Part shown: positions 42,337-52,106 of the stretch, one piece after another | How the letters are laid out: each line of letters begins with the position of its first letter | Position numbering within the stretch: the first letter of the stretch is position 1 | Assembly (NCBI RefSeq): GCF_033439725.1 | Contig: NW_026944385.1 | Location: 1,955,001 to 2,019,000, forward strand | Direction: 5' to 3' | Source of the DNA: Neurospora tetraspora | Lineage: Eukaryota; Ascomycota; Sordariomycetes; Sordariales; Sordariaceae | Length of the DNA stretch: 64,000 bases | The notes under the pieces: model-generated | Seen by the model: the letters and a program-made list of their open reading frames with translations, nothing else | Databases searched by the model: none | Told to the model about the DNA's origin: nothing | Made by a program: the position numbers and the translations under genes

Positions 42337-44190
42337 TTAGGTGCTATCCCAGCTAACCAGCTTAGATGGCCCACTGTAGTTGTAGCCCCAATCATTTCTC
42401 CTGCCCCTGAGAACCGCATCGATGCGATCTCTGACACCATCATCCTGCTTTTCCGCGCCGGAAAGGATTTCGATCAACATCTTGCACCGCTCCCAGCACT
42501 CATGTCTCAACCCTTCATGCGTCAATCTGGCGAGAGTGCTTGTATCTTTCGCAACCACCTTACGAAGTCTGTGTAGCCAGTCTTGGTGATTGGTAACCTT
42601 CCCCCGAGCTACGTTGATGGCCTCCTTCACTGTTCTCTCCTCTTTGATCATTTTCTCCTCGATGTGGGTGAAATAGTCACGAAGAGTCTCCCTGACCTCA
42701 TGCGGGCCCTTCTGGATTGCGGCATCGGCATCTTCAGCGACGCTACCAGCCTGTGTGAGACGATTGCTCTCTTCTACTGCCTTCTGGAAGCGCAGCTTGA
42801 GAGACTCTGGCATGGATGTTTCCTGATCTTCCAATTCCTCGGGGCTGCTCTCAATGCACTGTTTGCTTTGTTCGGCCGTGGTAGCCTCAAGAACACCAGT
42901 TGGCGCCTTTACTTCGCTCAACTGAGGCTTGGGCCTCTCCACCAGGCTCACCAGCTCCCCGTTGCTCTGAACTCCGTCGTGCAGCTCGCCTATGGTGGAC
43001 TCGACTGTGTTCTCGAAAGCAGACAGTCTTCCTTCGATAGAATGGCCGACGGCAGCAATCTTGTCCACAACCTGGGAGACTGCGGTTTCGACGGTGGCGG
43101 ACTGATTCGAAAGCTGACGTTTTAAGGCATCCTTCTCTTGCTCACAGGCAGAAAGTCTAGCCTTTACCTTATAAAAATGCAGCTTGACGATCGCGAGCGA
43201 TGAATTCAGAAGCGTCCTCTCTACTTCGCTGGACTTCCTCCCCATAACTGCCTCGTGCAGCTTGCGCTTCGTGTCCTCGAGCTCTTCTTGGAGAGCGGCC
43301 TGCGAAGACACGCCAGCACTAATCTCCTCGTTTGCGTCCTGCAGCATCTGCTTGGTGACATATAGTTCCGAAGCCACAGTGGTACTGGTTCTCCGGGAAG
43401 CATACAGCATGTTTTCCACCGCAAGCAATCTCTGCTTGACAGTCTCGTGGAACTCGCCCTGATACGACCTTGCTGACTCGCTCTTGCACAACTCGCGCTT
43501 CTTAACCTCGAGCTCCTTTTCGAGAGCGCCCTGTGCAAGCTTCGTGTCCTCGAGCTCCTTTTCGAGAGCGTCCTGTGCAAGCTTCGTGTCCTCGAGCTCC
43601 ACTTCGAGAGCGTCCTTTGCAAGCTTCGTGTCCTCGAGCTCCTTTTCGAGATCGTCATGTGCAAGCTTCGTGTCCTCGAGCACCTTTTCGAGAGCGGCCT
43701 GTGCACGTTGGACAGAAATGGACTCCGCGTTCGCCTTCCGAAGCTCGTGCTGAGTAGTATAAAGGTCCAAAACCCAATCGGTATTGGCTGCCTCGACCGA
43801 AGCAATCTTGTTCCTAGCAGCCTCGAGGCTCTCGTTTGCCTTCTGAAGCTTCTCGGCCTCTTGCTCCCTTGCCTTCTCGTCCATGACAATCTTGATTGTT
43901 GCCCTACGCAGCTCTTGCTTGGCGCCCTCCAGCTCTGCTTTCAACTCATTGTTCTCCTCTGTCAATTTGTTGTTCTCGATCTTATGTGCGTTTGCCTTTG
44001 CCGACGCCTGAACGAAAAGCCGGCCCCAATAAGAATCGCTTGGAGGCGTGGCAGGAGTGGTCTCAGTGCCCGTCTCGGACAGAATCTGCTGGTTTTGGGC
44101 AGACGTAGAAGAGGAAGGTGTATCGGTTTGTTGCTCGCTCGTAGTGCCCGCTCCGCGAGCGTTCGTGTCGGTGGGGAGCTTGAGTTGCAT
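42337..44190 (-). CDS. Large coiled-coil protein with 14-residue repeats
   Basis: A single coding exon from ATG 44190 gives 617 residues. A 65-bp intron with good signals (44266-44202; GTATGT, CACTAAC, TTGCAG) lies just upstream in the 5' UTR. After a Thr/Ser-rich N-terminus (~70 residues) there is a long coiled coil, including five tandem 14-residue repeats of the type ALEKELEDTKLAQD (~185-255), then a mixed region and a C-terminal helical part (VARGKVTNHQDWLHRLRKVV, CWERCKMLIEILSG). No known domain is recognised. It is the largest member of a run of acidic coiled-coil genes on this strand up to 57 kb, though it shows no clear pairwise similarity to the others apart from heptad character. 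It could act as a scaffold; that is inference only. Confidence 0.78.
   Translation of the reverse strand: MQLKLPTDTNARGAGTTSEQQTDTPSSSTSAQNQQILSETGTETTPATPPSDSYWGRLFVQASAKANAHKIENNKLTEENNELKAELEGAKQELRRATIKIVMDEKAREQEAEKLQKANESLEAARNKIASVEAANTDWVLDLYTTQHELRKANAESISVQRAQAALEKVLEDTKLAHDDLEKELEDTKLAKDALEVELEDTKLAQDALEKELEDTKLAQGALEKELEVKKRELCKSESARSYQGEFHETVKQRLLAVENMLYASRRTSTTVASELYVTKQMLQDANEEISAGVSSQAALQEELEDTKRKLHEAVMGRKSSEVERTLLNSSLAIVKLHFYKVKARLSACEQEKDALKRQLSNQSATVETAVSQVVDKIAAVGHSIEGRLSAFENTVESTIGELHDGVQSNGELVSLVERPKPQLSEVKAPTGVLEATTAEQSKQCIESSPEELEDQETSMPESLKLRFQKAVEESNRLTQAGSVAEDADAAIQKGPHEVRETLRDYFTHIEEKMIKEERTVKEAINVARGKVTNHQDWLHRLRKVVAKDTSTLARLTHEGLRHECWERCKMLIEILSGAEKQDDGVRDRIDAVLRGRRNDWGYNYSGPSKLVSWDST
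43517..43705. repeat. 42-bp coding minisatellite, 4.5 units
   Basis: Tandem 42-bp units starting TTTTCGAGAGCG, at 43517, 43559, 43601 and 43643 with a half unit at 43685. They keep frame and encode the 14-residue coiled-coil repeats. Units differ by a few bases, mostly non-synonymous at two or three positions. Confidence 0.95.
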
Positions 44191-45345
44191 TCTGTCTCGG
44201 TCTGCAAGAGTTAGTGAGCTTGTGGCTGTGCTGTAGCAGGCAGGTGCGGGCAAAGGGAATACATACTGCTTGTCTTGGAGAAATACCGTCTGATGGGAAG
44301 AGAATGAGTGGGTTGAGCGTGCCTGACTTGGAGTGTACACGAGTTCTGACGAGCTTCGCGGTTGGTGGTTGGAGTTGATTGTTCTGTGAATGAAAGAGAA
44401 GACGATAAAACAGTGGAAGGGAGAGAAGAGGAAGGGGAAAGAGAGAGCAGAGGAAGAAAAGGGAGAGCAGAGAGGGGAAATATAGCAGGAACTCTTGTTG
44501 ACCGAAACCTGGAAATTATTGTACGGCAATCCGGACACATCACCAACATGCCGCGCAGCATGCATGCACGATGTGTGGCTTTAACCTGCCAGTACCTCAA
44601 CATCTCAACATTTTCGTACGCTTTTTCTGTTAGGGTTCGTGCCCCTACTATGCATTCCCACTGCATCGGGACTGGACTTCCTCAACCACTGTGCCTCCAA
44701 GTATGCAGAAGAAACCCATCTGATCGTTCTTCCCAACCCCGTAGTTCTGTTTCTACTCTGTCTTTTCATGGTGGTTGGCTTGCTTTTAGACGTGCACATA
44801 TAATTCCATGGCTCATGACAACCATCTCTCGGTGCCACTGGCCCCAAGGAGACCTCGTCTCAAATTCAATTCTGTTGAAGACGTCAGGCTTGCAACACCC
44901 ATTTTGATGCCTTGGCAATTCTACGGTCTATCTTCCCTGAATCAGACGAAGGATTACATGATCTCGACCCCTTCATTGGAAGCCTCCTTGTCCTAAGCCG
45001 TGACACCAAAAGACCTTCACCCCTCACAAGCCCACCAAATCTCAAGATCCGCTTTCCCATTCCGCTAACGGATCAAGCTAGCAGCCTCCAAACTATTCAT
45101 AGCAGCCAGCATAGGTCAAGGCTAACTTCGTAGCTGTACGAAGCTCGAGGACAGGCAGATATCCTATGAACCTCTCCATAACCATCCCCAAAGGGTTTGA
45201 GCCTCAACAGCCAGAGAAGAATGCATGAAATGGACAAGCCAATATCTGCATAGTCGTTGATCTGTAGAGTAAGTCACTAGAGCCATTGAATATTAGAGTG
45301 AAAGAGCTAGAGAGACGTGGTAACTCACCTCGTGTGTGGAGCATC
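44191..45345. other. Intergenic, promoter of the large coiled-coil gene
   Basis: This 1.15-kb stretch includes the 5' UTR intron of the coiled-coil gene at 44202-44266 and a purine-rich tract near 44390-44480. No other gene is supported. Confidence 0.45.
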
Positions 45346-45905
45346 TCAAACAAGAGAGGAACCGGCCGAGGCCCTGGTCTGGCAAAGATCCCGTCTGAAT
45401 TCCCGGAAAAACTCGGCAAACTCCCCATCCATCTCTCTTGTGATCTCCGCCAGTACTAACCCCTCTTCAAGCACGTCATGGTTGTTGAATATACGAGGTA
45501 TGAGGCCGTCCTCCACTCCACGGAAGTTGGAAGCGGCAAGTAGGCGGATAATTGGCCAAGTCTTTCGAAACCTACTTCCGAGCCTCCCAAGACGGCCTTT
45601 GTAGCCGTGAATCTTCAACTGCACCTCCTCGTCTTTCTGCTCAAATGAGACTTGCTCTCCTCGGAAGAAGCAAGCTTGTCCTCGGCCTCCCGCAAGAGCT
45701 GCTTGGTGCGCTCGAGTTCTGCGTTCGCGCTCTGGAGTTTGTACGCGTCCTCGATTAACTTCGTGATGAAGTCACCCAAGTGGGGCAATGAGGAGGACTG
45801 GAAGCCATTCTTGGCGCCGTTATGGAAAGGTTGGGAAGGAAGCAACGGGCTTTCGATCGTAGGATTGGTCACCGCCCGAGAAGGGTCGGCCGGATTCTCT
45901 TCCAT
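45346..45905 (-). CDS. Coiled-coil protein with LGDFITKLIEDAYK motif, frame-broken
   Basis: From ATG 45905 the frame reads MEENPADPSR... with the shared block LPHLGDFITKLIEDAYKLQS, then heptads (ELERTKQLLREAEDKLASSE). At about 45648-45660 a one-base loss shifts the frame, and the coil continues as EQKDEEVQLKIHGYKGRLG in the next frame to a stop at 45346, for about 186 residues. The C-terminal half (ITREMDGEFAEFFREFRRDL) aligns loosely with that of the gene at 47386-48054 (KKFSELVDDTTSRFSALYDAFESDL). The two are clear paralogues. The break may be a real inactivation or a base error. Function unknown. Confidence 0.65.
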
Positions 45906-47385
45906 GGTGGTTGATGATTATGGAGATGGAAAGTGCAGAGCCTAGATTGTGCCTGTCGTAATCCTCCGAATTACTGTGTGTGACGGAGGTGGGAAGCCGA
46001 CAGATAAGGGCTTGTTTCTGTGGTGGTCATGGCAGAGGACGGAGAAATGGGAACCAAGTGGAAGGCAGTCAAGAAATACTGGAAGGGAGTCCCGGTGAAT
46101 GGGAAGCCCGGCGAATGGGAAGCCCGGTGAATGGAAAGCCCGGTCAATGGAAAGCCCGGTCAATGGAAAGCCCGGTGAATGGGAAGAGTGCCCCAACAGG
46201 TTGTGTCTTCTGTGAGATGACTGACGTGTCCATGTCAGGCCAGGGCAAAAAGATACGTACGAGCCGTCCATTTACGGCTTCCTCTCCTTACCCGCTCTCG
46301 GGGAGGACGAATTGCCCAAACAGTCTTGGTGATATTTACGGAGAACCTCAGCGCACGTGCTCCAAGCCGAACCTACGCCCTACGTCCTGAGGTTACCAAT
46401 AAAGACCATGTCAAACCACATCTTGACTTTATACTCTAAAACCAATACCTACCGTATTTATGAGCAGACCTCTACCATCTGGGACCAGTTTTGCATTTAT
46501 AGCGTTTTAAAAGGCTGTGTTGTGGCCGTGTGTTTGCAAAAGCCGGTGGTGCGAATGCAACCCCGAGCATAAACGGTTGGTTTGAACAAGACCAAGCCAA
46601 GTAAAACCACCGATAGGGCAAGCGTAGTATAGGCCTTCTCCTATGCGAAGTATCATAGTAATCCAATTTGTGGTTGAAAACAATTGAGTTTACACCTTAA
46701 AACTTAGAATGCGCGCAAGTTTGGCTTGGAGTGCGCTGAGGCTTTATCAAGTTTACAGAAGTCGCCAATGCCTGGGAGGTGCTGGCTTCCACTGCCGTTT
46801 CTGTGTAGGTGCGGAGCTTGACTTCCAGGTTCGGGTGATGGTGGGGTGAACAAAACTTCGTAGAAAGGGTAGCAAGCGCAAATTGCAAAACGGGACCAAG
46901 AGGGAAGGAGCGGAAAAGCAACCTAACCTTCTCACTTGATTCAAGCTTCCAACCTTGTAGACGGGAGGTTACGGTAACGGAAATGTAGGTAAGTAGCTTG
47001 TGTGGCAGATCATGAAACGTTGGATCAACTGGCTGATATTACTTTCGCTTTCCCATCGAAATGACCCTTCTAGCAATATCAAAATCCATTCCAACCAAGC
47101 ACATTGCCATCACACACGACCCTCATGCAGTCATACCCGATTCCGAGCCACAGATTTTGAGCACCAGACAAACCATCATTTGCTCCTTCATGATCCATTT
47201 GACCGTAGTCAGTCGGCAGCATTGGCCGCATGAGCTCAAATCCGTTTCTGCGCGTACGTACACACGTTAGTGGCGCGATCATTTTCGAGGAGAACTAGAT
47301 AGAAGGATGGCGAGAGCTCAACAATAACTTACCATGATCAAACGAAGAGAAAGGTCGCCGATGTTGAACTGACCATGGAAAGCGA
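45906..47385. other. Intergenic, contains a 16-bp minisatellite
   Basis: About 1.5 kb between two paralogous coiled-coil genes. Apart from the minisatellite at 46091-46186 I find no gene or structured element. Confidence 0.4.
46091..46186. repeat. 16-bp minisatellite, six units
   Basis: Exactly six tandem units of CCCGGTGAATGGGAAG with C/T, G/C and A/G variation between units (96 bp). It lies about 190 bp upstream of the start of the coiled-coil gene at 45905. Confidence 0.97.
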
Positions 47386-48054
47386 CTAAGCGCTGGAGAT
47401 GCTGGCTTCCGCGAGATCGGACTCGAAAGCGTCATACAGGGCGCTGAAGCGGGAAGTGGTATCATCCACCAATTCGCTAAATTTCTTTACCTGCTCGTTG
47501 ACTCTGGGTTCGTGGTATATCTCTTCAGCATGATCGAGAATGGACCAGAAAGCATCCGTTTTCTCGTCGTCGCAACGGTCAATCTTGCCGAGTTTGAACT
47601 TATAGTTGGCGATCCTTGACTTGGGAATGGATCCGTTCAAAGCCGTGTCCTTGTCTCTCAAAGCCGTGTTCTTGTCTCTCAAAGCCGCCTCGAGACACTT
47701 CACCGAATCTTCCTGAGCCTGCAGTTTGGTCTTGGCTGCATTCTCATCCTCTCTGGCAGCGCTGAGAAGCTCTCTGACGTTGTTGGTATCCTTATGGATG
47801 GTCTGGTTGTCAATCTCCAGCTCGGCGATCCTATTCTCCGCCTCGCGCAACTTCTCCTTGGTCTGCTCGAGTTCCGAACTCAAACTCTGGACCTTGTAGG
47901 CGTCTTCAATCAACTTGGTAATGAAGTCACCCAGGTGCGGCAACGAGGTTGAGGTGACGGCAGGGTGAGCCGGCACAGTTGGAGCAGGAACATGTTCCAT
48001 TTGAGTGCTGTTGCTGTTCGGCGTGTCGTCCATGGCAGGATCGTTGGAGGCCAT
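47386..48054 (-). CDS. Coiled-coil protein with LGDFITKLIEDAYK motif
   Basis: A single exon from ATG 48054 encodes 222 residues. An acidic N-terminus (MASNDPAMDDTPNSNSTQME) is followed by the shared block SLPHLGDFITKLIEDAYKVQ and heptads (ELEQTKEKLREAENRIAELE), a duplicated 7-residue unit (LRDKNTA/LRDKDTA) and a C-terminal helical region. The LGDFITKLIEDAYK block is 14 of 14 identical to the gene at 45346-45905, so these are recent paralogues. No transmembrane segment or signal peptide is present, so it is probably cytosolic or nuclear. No family is recognised. Confidence 0.8.
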   Translation of the reverse strand: MASNDPAMDDTPNSNSTQMEHVPAPTVPAHPAVTSTSLPHLGDFITKLIEDAYKVQSLSSELEQTKEKLREAENRIAELEIDNQTIHKDTNNVRELLSAAREDENAAKTKLQAQEDSVKCLEAALRDKNTALRDKDTALNGSIPKSRIANYKFKLGKIDRCDDEKTDAFWSILDHAEEIYHEPRVNEQVKKFSELVDDTTSRFSALYDAFESDLAEASISSA

Positions 48055-48562
48055 TGCGATGTGGATCTAGAGAGAGAGAATCGTGCCTGTTGAGAGTGTC
48101 CTACGTCAGTAGAGGTATCTTTGTATTGCAACGCGAAACTGATTTGCCTCTGCCGAGAACTTCTTTAACTTACTTGGACGTTCAAATCTGAGGATTAGCT
48201 GAGAAAGGCATTGATAGAGCTTGGGAATTGTCAGAAGTGCCTGGTCTGGCGGCTCAGAATGAGGGGTACTGGGAAAGAGAGCGGGTGGTGCAAGCCAAAT
48301 TCGTGACAAGGAGAAAGGACCGTGTCTGAAAGAAATTTCCCACGTCCGTGTTTCTATAAAAGTTACGCAGGGCGTCTCGAAATTACAGTAATAATACAAC
48401 CGCCATATCACTTGAGCTACATGGCCCGAATGAGGCTTTCAAACTCCCCAAAAACTTGTCATCTTGGCAGGACACCGAGGCCGAGCCTTATCGCGGTATC
48501 TTCATACCTCTAACAACAGACCTCCTCTCCCAAGGACGAAGGCCAGACCATACCATGACTGA
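48055..48562. other. Intergenic between coiled-coil genes
   Basis: About 500 bp, promoter side of the gene ending at 47386. Nothing else was recognised. Confidence 0.4.
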
Positions 48563-49102
48563 TTACTCCCCGAGCTCTCCCTCCTCCAAGATCTCTTCGA
48601 AGAGCTCCTTCAACCCATAAACACTATCGCCAAGATCCATCTGGGACTTGTCCAATATATACAGCGGAAGTTGGCCTGGCTTGTAGTCACCAAGTGTGCC
48701 AGCCGATCCGGCGCGCCCGCTCTCAATTTCCTCGAGCGCCTGATGCACAAGTCTGTGATGATGCACCACTGCCCATTCTATCTCCTTGAAGACGTCCAAG
48801 CAGCGCTCAATCTTCTTCTTCACCTCACGCAGCTCCTCCTCGGTCTCCTGAAGCTCATCTCTCAACTCGTCGTCAGACCCAACGGGTGTCGAACCGGCGT
48901 CGAAAATGGGTAGAGAAGGCGTGGTAGTTAAATTCCACATGAAAGGCAGTGTGCCGCGTCGTGTCGGGGGCCGCTCGTCTTGAGGTTGGTCCGTTGCCTT
49001 GCGTTTGGCGGGGACTTGATCAGCTTGGGTCTGGGAGGCTGGGGCCTGGTCGGGCTGCTCGGGCTGCTCGGGCTTTTTGGCTTTAGGGGATTGTGCGGAC
49101 AT
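48563..49102 (-). CDS. Small acidic coiled-coil protein
   Basis: Single exon, 179 residues from ATG 49102 (MSAQSPKAKK). A Gln/Pro/Lys-rich N-terminus (PEQPEQPDQAPASQTQ) precedes a short coiled coil (DDELRDELQETEEELREVKK) and a helical C-terminus ending ELFEEILEEGELGE. An alternative GTG start further upstream was rejected. It has the same size, orientation and acidic coil character as its neighbours but no shared block, so membership of the same family is not shown. Confidence 0.7.
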   Translation of the reverse strand: MSAQSPKAKKPEQPEQPDQAPASQTQADQVPAKRKATDQPQDERPPTRRGTLPFMWNLTTTPSLPIFDAGSTPVGSDDELRDELQETEEELREVKKKIERCLDVFKEIEWAVVHHHRLVHQALEEIESGRAGSAGTLGDYKPGQLPLYILDKSQMDLGDSVYGLKELFEEILEEGELGE

Positions 49103-49728
49103 TATGAGATGATTCACGGTCTCGCAGTTGGTGTTGATTGCTGACCGCTGACTGGGAGGATTCAGTGCTGAGAATTGTCGGAGTGTGGGAGAAATTAGGC
49201 TAGGGCTTGGGTTTTTGTGCTGGTCTTAGATTTGATGTGTGGAAGAAGAGGGAAGGCACACTTGATCATCCCTCACACTTCCCTTGTTCCTTCCGTTCTA
49301 GAGGAAAGATGTCCACCCAAGGAGCAGGACCATCAACCAGGGGCACCCGACCTGTAAGGTGCACATCAAGTAGAGCTCTTTATCGGTGACAGGTTCTAGC
49401 TAAGTTGATGATGCGGTGTACCCTTCATCGCCATCAAATGTCGAGAAAAACTACCCGCATCCATAGCTTTTCGTCCACGCACCCATATCCCTAGTCCTTG
49501 CAAGCGACGATTTCCACCACAGCCGGCAAAATACAAGAAACTTGCTGGAGAAGTATGACCAAGATGCAAAACGGCTTAAGGGGCTTTTGTTCATCGATAT
49601 ACCTTTAATCGGCCATGATGCGCCCGAGTTGCATTGACAGCGTCATGTTTTGCAACGTACTCCCATACGCCGGCCTTGGTCCCTTTTGTACTCCAATAAA
49701 ACAATGAGGTGGAAACTCGACTAAAGAT
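49103..49728. other. Intergenic holding a transposon remnant
   Basis: About 620 bp between two minus-strand coiled-coil genes. The part at 49443-49662 is related to the inverted-repeat element at 28972; the rest shows nothing. Confidence 0.5.
49443..49662. mobile_element. Inverted-repeat element, GAGAAAAC..CCCGCACCC family, truncated copy
   Basis: The left tip GAGAAAAACTACCCGCATCC and the following TTTTCGTCCACGCACC, CACCACAGCCGG, TTGCATTGACAGCGTC and TTTTGCAACGTAC occur in the same order and spacing as in 28972-29200. The right terminal repeat is missing; the sequence runs into the 3' end of the coiled-coil gene at 49729. Confidence 0.75.
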
Positions 49729-50631
49729 TCACCACCACTTTCCTAGTCTCTTGCGATCGCCTCCTCCGTATGGTTTGACATTTCTGGCTTCAAGCAATTG
49801 CTTCTTGGTGTGGTCAAGTTCCTTGGCCCTGGATCTGTCGCGGTCGAGCAACAGCTGGAGTGATCCTTCCAAGTCATAAATACCGTTGATACATATGAGT
49901 GACGTGCCGGCATTCTTGAACGATGCCTTGAAAATCGTCTCGATACGGGCAATCTTGTTCTCTGCGTTCTCCAACTTTTCGATCTTGCGCTTGTGCTCCG
50001 CCAAAGCCCACCTGAGAATCTTGTTCTCTGCGTTCTCCAACTTTTCGATCGTGCGCTTGTGCTCCGCCAAAGCCCACCTGAGATCTTCGTTGGCTTGCAG
50101 TAGTTCACTCATGCAAGACACGTCCTCCTCTAGCACGTCCAGACGCTGCTGAAGGTCAAGGTTCTTGCTCATAGCCTCGTCTCGATGCTTTCCAGTCAAG
50201 TCTAGGGACCTTCTCAGCCCCGCGACCTCCAATTTCAGAGCAGTTATGATTGAGTTGATGTGCTCTTCCTTGTCCTCTTCCTCCACTGCTCTTCCATATT
50301 CTTCCCTCAGCCTCCGAATGGTTTCTTTCTCTTGGCGGAGCGCCTCATCTTGGACTGTTGTTGTCCTCTTTCTCTCCTCCTCAAGGGCGGTCTTGAGCTT
50401 CTGAATCACAGCCTCCTTGGTCTGATCAGCAGCCTCGAGTTTCATGACTTTCATCCTTGTAGAGGCGAGTTCCAGGCTCATTTTCTGGAGCTTATGTGTG
50501 TCCTCGGGTGCCTGGACCAGCATGGTTGCGTAGGATGCGGCCTCGGAGTTGCTCGTGGGATTAGGGCCATGCTGATCGAAGTCGAACGTCGACGTGTCGG
50601 AGGGATTGGTGTCCGAGTCAGAGCCGTCCAT
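49729..50631 (-). CDS. Coiled-coil protein with 22-residue internal duplication
   Basis: Single exon, 300 residues from ATG 50631 (MDGSDSDTNPSDTSTFDFDQ). After an acidic N-terminus the protein is almost all heptads (for example LKTALEEERKRTTTVQDEAL). A 22-residue unit, LRWALAEHKR(T/K)IEKLENAENKI, is present twice in tandem. The C-terminus is basic (GGGDRKRLGKWW). A part near residues 45-60 (PEDTHKLQKMSLELASTRMK) sits where the paralogues carry IEDAYKLQSANAELERTK, suggesting distant kinship. No known domain; probably a cytosolic or nuclear scaffold-like protein. Confidence 0.78.
   Translation of the reverse strand: MDGSDSDTNPSDTSTFDFDQHGPNPTSNSEAASYATMLVQAPEDTHKLQKMSLELASTRMKVMKLEAADQTKEAVIQKLKTALEEERKRTTTVQDEALRQEKETIRRLREEYGRAVEEEDKEEHINSIITALKLEVAGLRRSLDLTGKHRDEAMSKNLDLQQRLDVLEEDVSCMSELLQANEDLRWALAEHKRTIEKLENAENKILRWALAEHKRKIEKLENAENKIARIETIFKASFKNAGTSLICINGIYDLEGSLQLLLDRDRSRAKELDHTKKQLLEARNVKPYGGGDRKRLGKWW
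49951..50082. repeat. 66-bp tandem duplication inside a coiled-coil gene
   Basis: Two 66-bp units (49951-50016 and 50017-50082) differ at a single base, so the duplication is recent. It keeps the frame and adds 22 residues to the coil. Confidence 0.97.
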
Positions 50632-51220
50632 TGTGGCGGTGGATGTTGGGCGGCGTCGAAGTGGATATAGAGCAGGTGGTATCAACACTGTTCGTGTAGT
50701 GGACAAGTCGTGAATGGTAGGGTAAGTGCTGTGAGGTGGATGTATGGGTGTAATTTTAGTTTTGCTTCGAAGGATGACGGGATGTGTTTCGTCGATAGTC
50801 GATACCCAGAAGAGATGGGAAATGCGATGGAACAGAACGTATTGGAGGCATGGAGGAAAGGCCACTATTTAAATGCCATCTTAAAAGATTGTCATCTGGT
50901 GTACGTGTCCATGCATGGGAGAAAAAAAAACGAATGTTCAGCCGGGACAGGTTCGGGCTTAGGTGTTGCAGGTTTATCGCCCCAAAGTGCATTGCAGGAT
51001 TCCAGGTTGCATATTTCGACATGCCCGGTCGATGACTCCATTCACCGGGCTTGGTCCCGCATGCCTCCCACTACTTCACCGACCAACGCCGACCCGCGCC
51101 TCAATTCAACTGCATCTGCACCACCACCTTTGCTCGCAGTCGGAGGCCCAGCAATTACAGGGCGGACAACGCAACGCATCGCAACCCACCATCACATCCC
51201 GATCGAGCCCACGAATCACA
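50632..51220. promoter_or_regulatory. Shared promoter region of two divergent genes
   Basis: The 590 bp between the start codons of the minus-strand coiled-coil gene (50631) and the plus-strand gene (51221) must hold both promoters. No specific motif is called. Confidence 0.5.
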
Positions 51221-51931
51221 ATGGCAGCCCCCATCGATGCGGCTGAAGCCTCCCAGGGACCCCTCCCCTCCATCAGCCTCCTTACCGACGGCTGCGTCAA
51301 CTACATCGGCATCAACATCGCCGTAACCCCCGAGATCAAGTCCAGCATGGCCGCCCGCCTGCTCCGCTACGAAGCGCCTCGACCACACTCCACGAACCCG
51401 TTGCCCACCATCCCAGCCGGTCGCTCTCGCTACATAATCCCGCCTCCTTCTCGCCGTCGCTCCAGTCGCTTTCTCCTCAAAGACACGGAAAAACTTTCCC
51501 CATCCGCTACCACTGGAACCGCCGCCGATGAACCCGTGGTCTGGCTCCCTGTGCAGCAAGTTTGGGTCAAGAACCGGCAGGGCAACGTCGTGCCGCCGTC
51601 GAACAAGCTACTAAACGGTCCCCAAAGCTTTGTCAGTCTGTTGGGTCGCGATGGCACGTATGCGGCTGTTTTCCATGTCTCGCAGGTTGAGAAGGTGATT
51701 GCGTACATTGCCGATGTCAACTCGGCCAAGTCGGAGCGGTTGTGCATTGCTACCGGTGGGGTGGACTTTCCCGAGGACGAGAGACGGTGGATGTATGTGG
51801 TGTCTTGTCACTCTTATGTCGGCGCGGCTCCGGCAGATTGGGAGGGCTTTGAGGGTAGCGGTTTGGAGAAGAAGGTCGAGGGAGATGACAGGGTTGAAGA
51901 CAAGGACGGCCGCTTCGGTGATCGTGCCTGA
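51221..51931 (+). CDS. Hypothetical protein, possible second exon
   Basis: The frame from ATG 51221 (MAAPIDAAEASQGPLPSISL) encodes 236 residues with strongly C-ending codons, typical of real genes here. No signal peptide, membrane segment or known domain is seen; motifs include TDGCVNYIGINIAVTP, PSRRRSSRFLL and QSFVSLLGRDGTYAAVFHVS. A well-formed acceptor (CGCTAAC...TTTAG) at 51995 is followed by a coding-like stretch (51996-52106, reading NGKTGETHELRHEMATM to a stop). Joining it would need a weak donor (GTTGAA or GTCGAG around 51870-51890), so the C-terminus is uncertain. It is divergent from the neighbouring coiled-coil gene. Confidence 0.65.
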   Translation: MAAPIDAAEASQGPLPSISLLTDGCVNYIGINIAVTPEIKSSMAARLLRYEAPRPHSTNPLPTIPAGRSRYIIPPPSRRRSSRFLLKDTEKLSPSATTGTAADEPVVWLPVQQVWVKNRQGNVVPPSNKLLNGPQSFVSLLGRDGTYAAVFHVSQVEKVIAYIADVNSAKSERLCIATGGVDFPEDERRWMYVVSCHSYVGAAPADWEGFEGSGLEKKVEGDDRVEDKDGRFGDRA

Positions 51932-52106
51932 GGATCTGGGTATTGTTTCTCTTTCCTTCTTGCTTTTGTGTCTCACGCTAACAACCGATGTTTAGAACGG
52001 TAAGACCGGCGAAACTCACGAGCTACGACACGAAATGGCTACCATGTCCTCCTGGATCTCTCCCCAAAGTCTCGGCGAAGTAACACAACAGGAGCGTATG
52101 ACCTAA

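Noticed and set aside
43484-43753. Plus-strand Ser-rich repeat protein
   Set aside because: Antisense reading of the 42-bp coiled-coil repeats; the minus-strand heptads make biological sense.
46091-46186. CRISPR-like array
   Set aside because: Units are contiguous without spacers and the genome is a fungus; this is a minisatellite.
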